A stretch of 7,441 nucleotides of DNA from Bacteroidota bacterium (GCA_024643595.1 JAHEMS010000166.1:1-7441); one strand, 5' to 3'; positions 1 to 6,537 are shown, counted from the stretch's first letter. The notes: generated from the letters alone by a model not told the origin. Program-made: numbers and translations.

Positions 1-1140
1 GACGTTACCAATGATAGAGGCAATTATTCCTGCAATGATCATAAATCCCCACAAGGTGAAGATTTTTCTTTTGCTGAAGCCCGCAGTAATCATGGCGCTG
101 GAGCTGCCCATAGCCTCAGGAAAATTAGCGAGGAACACGGCTGCGAGAAAGGTATAGTGATAAGAACTAAAGTCATTAAATCCCGCACCAATTACGATTG
201 ACTCAGGGATTAGGTCCATCATGGCGCCCAGGAATATGGCAAATGGTGCGCCTTTAGGCATTTTGCTGAAGTAGGCGTACTCTTCTGTTTTACTGAGGCG
301 CTCAATATTTGATAAGGCAATTTTTAACCAATGCTCTTTATCCATGTGCACGGTTTGCACATTTTTCCTTAAGCGTTGGGTATTGAGATTTTCAATCGCT
401 TGTCTCAGATAAGACGACACTTTAATGAGTGAATTGAATTGAGTCCTTTCGATTTTCAACAATGTCACCGCAGTGGTAGTCATGGCACTGGCATATCGCG
501 GCTCTCCGGTGAGCAACGCCATCTCGCCAAAGGACTCACCTGCGGTAAGTGTGGCCACCAGGTTGCCTTCCGGTTGATCAAGGATCTGAACTTTTCCGTG
601 CATGATCAGGTATAAACCATCAGCCTCGTCACCCTTGTGAAAAATAAATTCATTGGCATGAAATGATGCCGGCTTAACCGCTTCCAGGATAAGTTCCATG
701 TCTTGAGGAGGCAATGAGCGAAGTAATTCAACATTTGATAGTTGTTCGAGTATATGCGATTTTTCGTATCGCTTTCTTTTAAGAAAGTAAAATTTTGCCA
801 GGGCGGGATGGCGGATGGCAGCACCCCTTTCTTCCAATGCCTTGTTTAAGAGATAATACATTAGGCCACCAATAAAAAAGCCGATTGAAATAAGCAACCA
901 TGCCGACAGACCGGTGTATTGTAAGTGCTCCATTAGCCGAACAGCACTATGATAGGCAAGGTCGATTGACAATGCCTGAATAAGTGCACCGGTACCAAAT
1001 GCCATAATGATTGCATTTGTTCGCTGTGAAGGACGAATGTAAATACCAGTAAAGGTGCCGCCAATTAAGGCTGACATTGCCAGCAAGGAAAGTCCCGCTG
1101 CTGATAATACGCGGATTAAATCAAAAGCCACCTCGTTCAT
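1..1140 (-). CDS. ZIP-family metal transporter with an inserted cyclic-nucleotide-binding domain (C-terminus beyond window)
   Basis: This open frame of 380 codons has no stop and leaves the window at its 3' end. It begins at the ATG at 1140-1138, with no Shine-Dalgarno before it. Hydrophobic segments lie at about residues 10-33, 42-63, 80-98, 298-320, 328-353 and 360-380. Between the third and fourth is a soluble stretch, of which residues 136-255 form a cyclic-nucleotide-binding domain. Its phosphate-binding cassette is 204-FGEMALLTGEPRYASA, with the expected Glu206 and Arg215. The last segments carry D309-LIPES and N339-FPEAMGSS, which resemble the paired metal-binding helices TM4 and TM5 of ZIP transporters (HNxPEG type), with Asp and Asn where His is usual. 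In ZIP proteins the TM3-TM4 loop is the variable cytoplasmic regulatory loop, so here the nucleotide sensor occupies it. I infer divalent metal transport gated by cNMP. Substrate and direction are unknown. The family assignment is fairly sure; transport activity is not. Confidence 0.8.
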   Translation of the reverse strand, partial: MNEVAFDLIRVLSAAGLSLLAMSALIGGTFTGIYIRPSQRTNAIIMAFGTGALIQALSIDLAYHSAVRLMEHLQYTGLSAWLLISIGFFIGGLMYYLLNKALEERGAAIRHPALAKFYFLKRKRYEKSHILEQLSNVELLRSLPPQDMELILEAVKPASFHANEFIFHKGDEADGLYLIMHGKVQILDQPEGNLVATLTAGESFGEMALLTGEPRYASAMTTTAVTLLKIERTQFNSLIKVSSYLRQAIENLNTQRLRKNVQTVHMDKEHWLKIALSNIERLSKTEEYAYFSKMPKGAPFAIFLGAMMDLIPESIVIGAGFNDFSSYHYTFLAAVFLANFPEAMGSSSAMITAGFSKRKIFTLWGFMIIAGIIASIIGNV

Positions 1141-1261
1141 TTACAGACTTAATTTATAAACCTACATAAAATATTGGTATCAAAGTAGCTCACTGGGACA
1201 ACGAAAAAACAATAGGAAATCAACGGCAATGAATATTCAGTATTCGCAAAACCAGCCTTTC
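1141..1261. other. Short intergenic gap between the YceI-like gene and the ZIP/cNBD gene
   Basis: This 121-bp AT-rich spacer lies between two genes read on the minus strand. The only hairpin I find is a weak GAATA/TATTC stem near 1232-1246, without a T-tract, so no terminator can be called. A partial -7 look-alike (minus-strand TACTTTG at 1187-1181) has the wrong internal spacing for the Bacteroidota consensus. The two genes may be co-transcribed or the ZIP gene may have its own unrecognised promoter. Confidence 0.4.
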
Positions 1262-1867
1262 TTATGAATTAGAATCCAACTTTAGGACAAGGTCGAATTT
1301 TACATGAAGGTCTTCTTGTACCTTGATAGTGCCCATCATGTGGGTGGGTGGTTTAAGGCCAAAATCAGCAAAGGTAAATTGCTTATCACCTTTAAGGTGA
1401 ATGAGCCCATCGGTTTTAGTTTCGATGGAGCAGTTGACTTCAAAAAGTTTAGTGATTCCGGCCATTGATATTTTTAAAATACCAACAAAGTTATCTTCTC
1501 CTGTTTTATAGGTTGGACTTCGCTCGAATGAAATAAAGTCAATAACGATGGCAGGGTAAATATCCGATTTGACGGTCTTCCGGAAATCGGATGTCATTAT
1601 GGAAATCCCGCAATCAAAAGTGGTGGCGTTCAAACCTACGGAACCTTTTACAAATACCGGTCTTACATTTTTACCTCCTTCATGGAGTACCAAGGTATCG
1701 GTTCCAGAATATTTGGCAATGGCGCAGGTGAAAGAGTTGATATTGGTTTTACCGTCAATAGAAAGTTTGCTGGCTGGCAAAACGATAAATCGGTGCACCA
1801 ACACGACATCACTGATTATAAATGAAGAGAAGAGAAGGAAAATTAAAAAAGAAATGAGTAAACGCAT
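1262..1867 (-). CDS. YceI-like domain protein, exported, 201 aa
   Basis: The frame extends upstream to a TTG at 1897, but the ATG at 1867-1865 is the better start. It begins directly with a signal sequence or anchor (residues 1-24, very hydrophobic), and a consensus -7 promoter element lies about 28 bp upstream. The rest looks like a single YceI beta-barrel: 'KLSIDGKTNINSFTC' at 34-48 is the first strand pair, 'MTSDFRKTVKSDIYPAIVIDF' at 91-111 matches the family's central helix plus strand, and 'DFGLKPPTHMMGTIK' at 168-182 is the C-terminal strand region. YceI proteins bind long isoprenoid or amphipathic ligands in a lipocalin-like barrel; the ligand here is unknown. The tail is close to that of the YceI protein at 3355-3945 (PPT-x-M-x-G-x-IK), so the two are probably paralogues. 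The domain is divergent at its N-terminus (no WxxD motif). Confidence 0.75.
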   Translation of the reverse strand: MRLLISFLIFLLFSSFIISDVVLVHRFIVLPASKLSIDGKTNINSFTCAIAKYSGTDTLVLHEGGKNVRPVFVKGSVGLNATTFDCGISIMTSDFRKTVKSDIYPAIVIDFISFERSPTYKTGEDNFVGILKISMAGITKLFEVNCSIETKTDGLIHLKGDKQFTFADFGLKPPTHMMGTIKVQEDLHVKFDLVLKLDSNS

Positions 1868-1894
1868 CAATATCAGGGTAAACAAAAATGGCTC

Positions 1895-1902
1895 CAAATA
1901 TA
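1895..1902 (-). promoter_or_regulatory. Bacteroidota-type -7 element (TATATTTG) for the YceI-like gene
   Basis: The minus strand reads TATATTTG, an exact match to the TAnnTTTG element used by the primary sigma factor of Bacteroidota. It lies 27 bp upstream of the ATG at 1867, giving a short leader of about 20 nt, normal for this phylum. No TTG -33 element is seen at the usual distance, because that position falls inside the terminator stem of the preceding transcription unit. The match is exact but AT-rich sequence makes chance hits possible. Confidence 0.5.
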
Positions 1903-1934
1903 AACAAAAACGGCCAGCTCATTCGAGCTGGCCG
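1899..1934 (-). terminator. Rho-independent terminator of the YceI-porin unit
   Basis: A perfect 10-bp GC-rich stem, CGGCCAGCTC / GAGCTGGCCG (1911-1920 with 1925-1934), closes a four-base loop. On the minus strand it is followed at once by TTTTTGTTTATA (1910-1899). It lies 27 bp past the stop codon of the porin at 1961, with the correct orientation to end that transcript. The A-run on the plus strand precedes the stem, so it is a terminator for the minus direction only. Confidence 0.93.
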
Positions 1935-1960
1935 CGGGAGTGTTCCTAAATAAACCTAAG

Positions 1961-3310
1961 TTAGAAAGCGATTGAACCTTGAATTACCACTCCACTAAAT
2001 TCACCTTGATAGTATCTGCTCAAGCCACCGGTGTCTTTGAAATCATTGTATTTCTGATTCACATATTCGGCTTTCATTAATACGTTGCGGGTAACAAACC
2101 AGCCACCACCAATGGAAGTGCGGTTGATCGATACATCATAACGGGTACCTGCGGCAGTTGCAGAATATCCTTCGGCTACAGTAGTAGCTAAATTAATATA
2201 ACGGGCGCCGATGTAGAATTTCTCGTGGTTACCAAAACGGTATAGTGCTTCAACAGCGGTTTGATTCGCTTTGCGATTTGATTCTTTCGCATAAGATGTT
2301 CCTTCACCATTTTCGAATGCGCTGTTACCAGATGCAAATTCTAACGTACCGAATAACTCAAGTCCACTAATCTTTACGAATGGATTAATCATGAAGGCAG
2401 TTACATTATCGCGGAAGCCCGGATTGAAACGACCGGAGAACGCATTACCAGTTAAGGACACAGGACCATTTTCCATTACATATTGGTAATTAGATCCGGT
2501 ACGGTCACCACCAAAGATGGTGTTGCTATTAGAAGATTTAGTGCTTACCATTGAACCAGTCAACCGAATGCGGAGGTTATCCTGCAATTGTTTGTCAAAT
2601 CCAAGTTTGAAATATAGAGAAGGTTTGCGAACCGCACCTGAAGCAGGCTTGGAAACGTTACCCTGAATTTCTCCATCGGTTAATCCTGCCATCGCAAGTA
2701 TTCCATTTTTGTGCCAGTATAATTCGGCACCAATTTCTGTAGAGAACTCATCCATGATATTGTTTTCGATCCAAGGATTTTGAAGAGTATGGCCACCATC
2801 ACTTCTGCGGAAGTGAGCATCACCATAGTTAACTTCCATATGACCTACTTTTAGAGTAAGGTTTTTCCACAGGTTGTCCATGAATTCACTTTTCATGAAA
2901 CTCACTTTGTCAACTTGTAAGTATCCACCTTTCACCCAGAATTCATTGTGGTGGTGAGATGACATATAGGAAACCAGGTTAAGGCGTACACCGTCTGCCA
3001 GTTGAACGTCGATGTTAAAGTTTGCCTGAGCCAACGCAAAACCGCCACCCATCTCATACAAGGCGCTGGAGGTTAATCCGTTGCTATGCTTTAAGTTTTG
3101 ATAACCTTGTGTAAAGCCCGCACCAAGGCGCAGCTTTAAACCGTCAAATTCAACGGTGTCTTCTTTCGAAGTTTCAAATTTATTTATACCTCTTTGATCA
3201 TATGGTCTGAAGTATTGTATTGCAGGTTGCTGGGCAAATGCCATCATACCTGCAAAAAGTAGTCCCAGTGTAATGACCAGGCTTTTTAAGGAAACTATTC
3301 TTGTTTTCAT
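1961..3310 (-). CDS. Outer-membrane beta-barrel porin-like protein, 449 aa
   Basis: The protein opens with a clear Sec signal peptide: Lys/Arg n-region, hydrophobic core at residues 10-24, and AFA|Q cleavage after residue 26. The mature part is a run of alternating polar/hydrophobic strands separated by Asn/Gly/Ser-rich loops, for example 'LKLRLGAGFTQGY' at about 58-70. It ends in 'GVVIQGSIAF', with the terminal Phe typical of beta-barrels assembled by the BAM complex. Length suits a 16- to 18-stranded porin. A central 'FRRSDGGHTLQNPWIENNIMDE' stretch could form a constriction loop. It resembles the general class of Bacteroidota porins (some annotated as phosphate-selective O/P-like), but I cannot name the substrate. 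It follows a YceI gene by 44 bp without a terminator between, so the two are likely co-transcribed; a strong terminator follows it. Confidence 0.82.
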   Translation of the reverse strand: MKTRIVSLKSLVITLGLLFAGMMAFAQQPAIQYFRPYDQRGINKFETSKEDTVEFDGLKLRLGAGFTQGYQNLKHSNGLTSSALYEMGGGFALAQANFNIDVQLADGVRLNLVSYMSSHHHNEFWVKGGYLQVDKVSFMKSEFMDNLWKNLTLKVGHMEVNYGDAHFRRSDGGHTLQNPWIENNIMDEFSTEIGAELYWHKNGILAMAGLTDGEIQGNVSKPASGAVRKPSLYFKLGFDKQLQDNLRIRLTGSMVSTKSSNSNTIFGGDRTGSNYQYVMENGPVSLTGNAFSGRFNPGFRDNVTAFMINPFVKISGLELFGTLEFASGNSAFENGEGTSYAKESNRKANQTAVEALYRFGNHEKFYIGARYINLATTVAEGYSATAAGTRYDVSINRTSIGGGWFVTRNVLMKAEYVNQKYNDFKDTGGLSRYYQGEFSGVVIQGSIAF

Positions 3311-3354
3311 AACAAATAAAAATTTAGTTGAGTATCTAATAATAGGTTTAATAA

Positions 3355-3945
3355 TTAAAGTTTAGTGGGAGCAAGAGTAACATCAAAAGTGATCGTAATC
3401 TCATCTCCGGTTTTAATGGCGCCAAACATGAAGGTTGGTGGATCTACCTTGTAGTCGGTCATTTTTATATTTTTTGATCCTTTGCATACCAGGTTACCGT
3501 TTTTCAATTCATAGACGACATCCACATCAATTGGTTTGGTTGTTCCTGCAATGGTTAAGTTGCCAGTACAAGTGATGGTCTTTTGCACAATCTTGGCAGA
3601 CGTGAGTTGAAAAGTAATCTCCTTGTACTTGTCTGTCTTTAAAGAGTTGTAAGCATTTTTGTCCATTGCCCTTTCTTTACTCTTCAAACTTTCAGCGGGA
3701 ACAGTAACATTAACCAGGTTCAGGGCGGAAGGAGTGCCATCGGCATTTATTTCAAAACTAGCATTGTAGTTTGCCCCTGAAGAGGTCATTGTCCAATCAT
3801 GCATGGTGGAAGTACCGGCAATGGTGATGGTGGTAGTACCACTTTGTTTAAAGTTGGTCTGGCTATAACTGTATGAGACTATTAACAGTGAAGCCAGTGC
3901 GAGAACCCAGGTTTTTGTATGATTTTTTTGTGTTTTCATTTTCAT
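3355..3945 (-). CDS. YceI family periplasmic protein, 196 aa
   Basis: A signal peptide occupies residues 1-28 (basic n-region, core WVLALASLLIVS, cleavage near YSYS|Q). The remaining 168 residues cover one complete YceI domain of normal length: 'GTSTMHDWTM' (44-53), the helix-plus-strand block 'LKSKERAMDKNAYNSLKTDK' (87-106) followed by YKEITF, 'GNLTIAGTTKPIDVDV' (128-143) matching the family's 'GxLTIxGxTkpv' strand, and a C-terminal 'VDPPTFMFGAIKTGDEITITF'. YceI domains form an extended lipocalin-like barrel that binds isoprenoid or other amphipathic molecules; the ligand here is not known. It is the first gene of a likely two-gene unit with the porin downstream, which suggests a joint role at the envelope. 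ATG codons at 3945 and 3939 are both possible starts; the choice does not alter the mature protein. Confidence 0.9.
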   Translation of the reverse strand: MKMKTQKNHTKTWVLALASLLIVSYSYSQTNFKQSGTTTITIAGTSTMHDWTMTSSGANYNASFEINADGTPSALNLVNVTVPAESLKSKERAMDKNAYNSLKTDKYKEITFQLTSAKIVQKTITCTGNLTIAGTTKPIDVDVVYELKNGNLVCKGSKNIKMTDYKVDPPTFMFGAIKTGDEITITFDVTLAPTKL

Positions 3946-4182
3946 AACTCAGTTGGTTTATTGCTGTTAGGCGATACAATGTTAGGGCAGCTTTAACTGT
4001 TGCCATATGACTGTTCCCCAATGTCAAATATGATATTTATCAGTTAATAATATGATGAGGGATGGCTTTGCATCAATAAATTACTGATTATGAGCTGCTA
4101 ATGATTTTTTAGGAAAAAGCAAACGAAAATCATAAATGACCATCACCCTTCTTATCGAGGCTAAATATCAATACTTTTTTTA

Positions 4183-4252
4183 TGACCAATTGTAATTAAA
4201 AAAGATAATTCTCTACTGAATCAATATACTTTATATGGTTATAAATTGGTCA
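4183..4252. repeat. 9-bp inverted repeat TGACCAATT / AATTGGTCA
   Basis: The arms at 4183-4191 and 4244-4252 are perfect reverse complements and start exactly 61 bp apart, about six helical turns. They sit in the middle of the divergent control region. Spaced half-sites on the same helix face can bind a regulator that loops DNA, but in sequence this AT-rich a 9-bp match could be chance. Confidence 0.3.
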
Positions 4253-4329
4253 AATCCGATCTTTTTTGCCAAAAAAAAAGATGGATAAAAATCATTTTAA
4301 CCCCTAACCATACTCATTCAACTCTAAAT

Positions 4330-4346
4330 AAAGAATCTGATTCTTT
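4330..4346. promoter_or_regulatory. Perfect 17-bp palindrome, possible operator
   Basis: AAAGAATC-T-GATTCTTT is a perfect dyad with 8-bp arms and a one-base centre, 118 bp upstream of the first gene of the plus-strand operon. Size and symmetry suit a dimeric helix-turn-helix regulator. There is no U-tract directly after it, so it does not read as a terminator. The cognate regulator is not in the window. Confidence 0.4.
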
Positions 4347-4464
4347 GTAATGAAAAAAATAAACGGGTGAGAAAGTGAGCGGATCAATTATTAGTCATGT
4401 CAGAAATCATAGAATACAATTTCAAGAATTCGAATTCAAATGCTACCAACTAATTTATAATGTT

Positions 4465-5220
4465 ATGAAAACTTTAAAGCCAACCTTAATTGCATTTCTA
4501 CTCCTTACAAGTCTAGGACTTGTTTTTCAATGTCAACATGATGATGAAAATATTGTACCTATAAAAGGGCCGGACCCAATAGTTCGTGGAAACGAAAAAA
4601 TCAGCTGCCCTACCTGCACCCCACTGGCTATTAATGGTGCTCCTTCGGATTTTAGCGCTACTAATGTTCCTGTTGGAACCTGGTATGCCGATAAATCTCA
4701 CTCCAATGTGATGTGGGAATCACCTTATAAAGCGTTTGGGTCATTATTAACAGGCCGCTTCAATTACTTTGTTGTTGAAGACTTGAATTTTGATGAGGCT
4801 GTCCCTTCCAATATCGCATTTAAAGGATATGTAAGACTCAATTCGGTGAATACAGGTGAGCCAGGTCGTGATGGAGGTTGTCTGGCGGGAAACGGAGATG
4901 CATCTACCTTTAAAACAACACTTGACATGACCACTGAGCCGGCAAACCAGGCAACGATTGTTTCAAAACCCGGAACGGGCAGATATAGTGCCACGGATGC
5001 TGGATTTTTTGTCGATGCCGACTTGACTTTTCTTGGAGTTACAAAACAAGTTACTGTCAAATTATTTTATGAGAAACAGACAGATCAGGGTTCATATACA
5101 ATGGCAGGAATAATAGCTGAATTTGACTTTCTGGCAATCACTGATTTTGGTCTGTCATCCACTAACGTGGACGATAAAGTTAAGGTCCGGATCAACGCTT
5201 TATTAAGGAACAAAAAATAA
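4465..5220 (+). CDS. YceI-domain protein with lipoprotein-like leader, 251 aa
   Basis: The frame is open from a GTG at 4375, but the ATG at 4465 starts a proper signal sequence (MKTLKP then a hydrophobic core to residue 21) ending at Cys23. The residues before Cys (V-F-Q) are not a classical lipobox, yet the following QHDDE resembles the surface-export signal of Bacteroidota lipoproteins. A linker of about 45 residues holds C48-P-T-C51. The YceI domain runs from about 70 to the end: 'GTWYADKSHSNVMWE' (71-85, the classic W-x-x-D-x-x-H-S start), 'SLLTGRFNYF' (93-102), 'DADLTFLGVTKQVTVKLFYE' (184-203) and 'DFLAITDFGLS' (221-231) plus the final strand. Family members bind isoprenoid-like ligands, including quinone-type molecules in some cases. 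It leads a compact operon with a cytochrome c gene 10 bp downstream, suggesting a redox or quinone-related envelope role (inference). Confidence 0.88.
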   Translation: MKTLKPTLIAFLLLTSLGLVFQCQHDDENIVPIKGPDPIVRGNEKISCPTCTPLAINGAPSDFSATNVPVGTWYADKSHSNVMWESPYKAFGSLLTGRFNYFVVEDLNFDEAVPSNIAFKGYVRLNSVNTGEPGRDGGCLAGNGDASTFKTTLDMTTEPANQATIVSKPGTGRYSATDAGFFVDADLTFLGVTKQVTVKLFYEKQTDQGSYTMAGIIAEFDFLAITDFGLSSTNVDDKVKVRINALLRNKK

Positions 5221-5230
5221 GAAACTCGCC

Positions 5231-5605
5231 ATGAAAACAATTATAAAAACAGTATTCTATTTCCTGGCGATGGCAACCACGCTTACCGCCTGTTATTATG
5301 ATGAAGTTGCCGGATTTGAAGGCCTTCCCGTTGGGGTAAGCTTTAAGAATGATGTCAACCCGATATTGACTCAACATTGCTCGCTAACAGGTTGTCATGA
5401 CGCGACACCGGCACATGCCCCAAGTTTGGTGTCGGAGAACGCTTATAATTCTCTGATTAAAGGCAACTATATCAATATAGTTGAGCCAGAAAAAAGCCAC
5501 TTATATGTTGAACTGAATTCTGGCATGCCACCTTCAGGTCCAATTTCAGTCAATGAAATGAAAATTATTTTAGCATGGATTACGGAAGGTGCCCAAGAGA
5601 ACTAA
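5231..5605 (+). CDS. Small c-type cytochrome lipoprotein, 124 aa
   Basis: The signal peptide ends in a good lipobox, L18-T-A-C21, so the mature protein should be lipid-anchored at Cys21. A single haem-attachment motif is present, C50-SLTG-C55-H56, with four residues between the cysteines instead of the usual two. It is preceded by 'SFKNDVNPILTQH', the typical lead-in of the small cytochrome c domains common in Bacteroidota and Planctomycetes. M99 in 'SGMPPSGP' is the likely distal haem ligand, and the closing 'IILAWITEGA' matches the C-terminal helix of the same group. I infer a monohaem electron carrier on the outer side of a membrane. The start has the typical MK-x(2)-I-K signal n-region, and the gene sits 10 bp after the YceI gene and 17 bp before the barrel gene. 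The haem assignment rests on motif and context. Confidence 0.85.
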   Translation: MKTIIKTVFYFLAMATTLTACYYDEVAGFEGLPVGVSFKNDVNPILTQHCSLTGCHDATPAHAPSLVSENAYNSLIKGNYINIVEPEKSHLYVELNSGMPPSGPISVNEMKIILAWITEGAQEN

Positions 5606-5622
5606 CTTAAAAACAGCGAACC

Positions 5623-6537
5623 ATGAAAAATATCGATATAGTAAATAGATTAACCCTTTTGGTAACCATAATGGTCATCTCAATCTTTAGCAGTCTGCCA
5701 TTAATGGCACAGGAAGAGGAAGCTAAAGTGCAAGATGATGGAGGTATGAAGGCAGTTAAGTCCACCTTTGAAAGTACCTGGATAATTGATAATCAATCTG
5801 TGATGGTTCCCACAAAAGGAACACTCGAGTTTATGATCCAGCATAGGTTTGGAACCGTAGAAAACGGTATAAAAGACTTGTGGGGATTGTATGCCCCAAG
5901 CAATATTCGTTTAGCCTTAAATTATACTGTTCTTGATAAGTTGGGAATAGGCATGTTTAAAGGTCCGTTAAGCATAGGAATAGGAACCACGAAGAATAAT
6001 TTTGTCCAGGACTTCAATTGGAAATATTCGCTCCTTCAGCAAACCCGTAATAGCAAAATCCCGGTTAGTGTCACGTATTATGGAAATGTCGCTATGTCAA
6101 CTTCAAAATCTGAAAGTGAATTACCTAATCAAAATTCGTCCGATCGGTTTTCATTCTTCCATCAACTCATAATTGCCAGGCGCATCTCAGAAAAATTTTC
6201 AGTGCAGGTAGCACCCAGCGTCTCGCATTTTAATGTAGTAGAAAAGGAGATGAACAATGATCATTTTGCGGTTGCCTTTGCGGGGCGATATAAATTTTCT
6301 GCTCAATCTTCCATTATGTTAAATGTTGATCAGCCAATAACCGTACATAAACTTTACAACCCTCAGCCTAATGTGAGCCTGGGATTAGAAGTTTCCACTA
6401 GCTCACACTCCTTCCAGGTATTTGCAACTTGTTTTAATTCAATCATGCCTCAGTATAACAATGTGTATAATCAAAATGACCCTTGGGACAAAGGATTTTT
6501 AATTGGATTTAACATCAATCGTTTATGGAATTTTTGA
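5623..6537 (+). CDS. DUF5777-like outer-membrane beta-barrel protein, 304 aa
   Basis: A Sec signal peptide (core at residues 10-27, cleavage LMA|Q after residue 29) precedes an acidic segment (30-41). The block 'STFESTWIIDNQSVMVPTKG' (47-66) followed by 'TLEFMIQHRFG...DLWGLYAPSNIRLALNYTVLDKLGIG' (67-110) is what I recognise as typical of DUF5777-family barrels of Bacteroidota. The remainder alternates amphipathic strands and Asn/Ser-rich turns and ends in 'GFLIGFNINRLWNF', with the C-terminal Phe of BAM-assembled proteins. Function of the family is not established; members are often seen beside YceI and cytochrome genes, as here (recalled, not searched). It lies 17 bp downstream of the cytochrome gene. 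I infer an outer-membrane partner of the neighbouring redox lipoproteins. DUF5777 membership is from memory of the motif, not a profile search. Confidence 0.8.
   Translation: MKNIDIVNRLTLLVTIMVISIFSSLPLMAQEEEAKVQDDGGMKAVKSTFESTWIIDNQSVMVPTKGTLEFMIQHRFGTVENGIKDLWGLYAPSNIRLALNYTVLDKLGIGMFKGPLSIGIGTTKNNFVQDFNWKYSLLQQTRNSKIPVSVTYYGNVAMSTSKSESELPNQNSSDRFSFFHQLIIARRISEKFSVQVAPSVSHFNVVEKEMNNDHFAVAFAGRYKFSAQSSIMLNVDQPITVHKLYNPQPNVSLGLEVSTSSHSFQVFATCFNSIMPQYNNVYNQNDPWDKGFLIGFNINRLWNF

Larger units (their letters stand above)
3946..4464. promoter_or_regulatory. Divergent AT-rich intergenic region with several palindromes
   Basis: This 519-bp gene-free stretch separates two divergent units and must hold the control region of both. 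I see no perfect TAnnTTTG on either strand with a -33 partner. The nearest minus-strand candidate is CATATTTG (4032-4025, one mismatch), about 80 bp before the YceI start at 3945; on the plus strand TACTTTTT (4172-4179) also has one mismatch. Structured elements are the 17-bp palindrome at 4330-4346, a 9-bp inverted repeat (4183-4191 with 4244-4252), an AT-only 9-bp stem hairpin (4259-4267 with 4274-4282, no T-tract after it on the plus strand), and GAATTCGAATTC at 4426-4437. No convincing small ORF or structured RNA was found. Confidence 0.45.

Noticed and set aside
606..824. Minus-strand 72-aa frame
   Set aside because: It lies within the cNBD-ZIP gene in another frame and has no protein-like features; the long open frame 1140-1 has clear domain motifs.
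1181..1187. Minus-strand TACTTTG as a promoter for the ZIP gene
   Set aside because: It has one base too few between TA and TTTG, and the TTG upstream is at a loose distance; not strong enough to list.
1868..1897. TTG start adding ten residues to the 201-aa YceI-like protein
   Set aside because: The TTG overlaps the -7 promoter element, so it would not be in the transcript; the ATG at 1867 begins directly with a signal sequence.
1569..1949. Plus-strand 126-aa frame
   Set aside because: It is antisense to the YceI-like gene and runs through its promoter and the terminator hairpin; composition is that of a shadow.
4259..4282. AT-rich hairpin ATCTTTTTT / AAAAAAGAT as a terminator
   Set aside because: The stem has only one G-C pair and no T-tract follows on either strand; more likely A/T-tract DNA in a promoter region.
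4456..4461. TATAAT as a sigma-70 -10 box
   Set aside because: It lies only three bases before the start codon and Bacteroidota do not use this -10 consensus.
4375..4464. GTG start adding 30 residues before the YceI lipoprotein
   Set aside because: The extension is polar and would bury the signal peptide; ATG 4465 gives a normal n-region and hydrophobic core.
4764..5060. Minus-strand 98-aa frame
   Set aside because: It lies wholly antisense to the YceI domain, which has strong family motifs.
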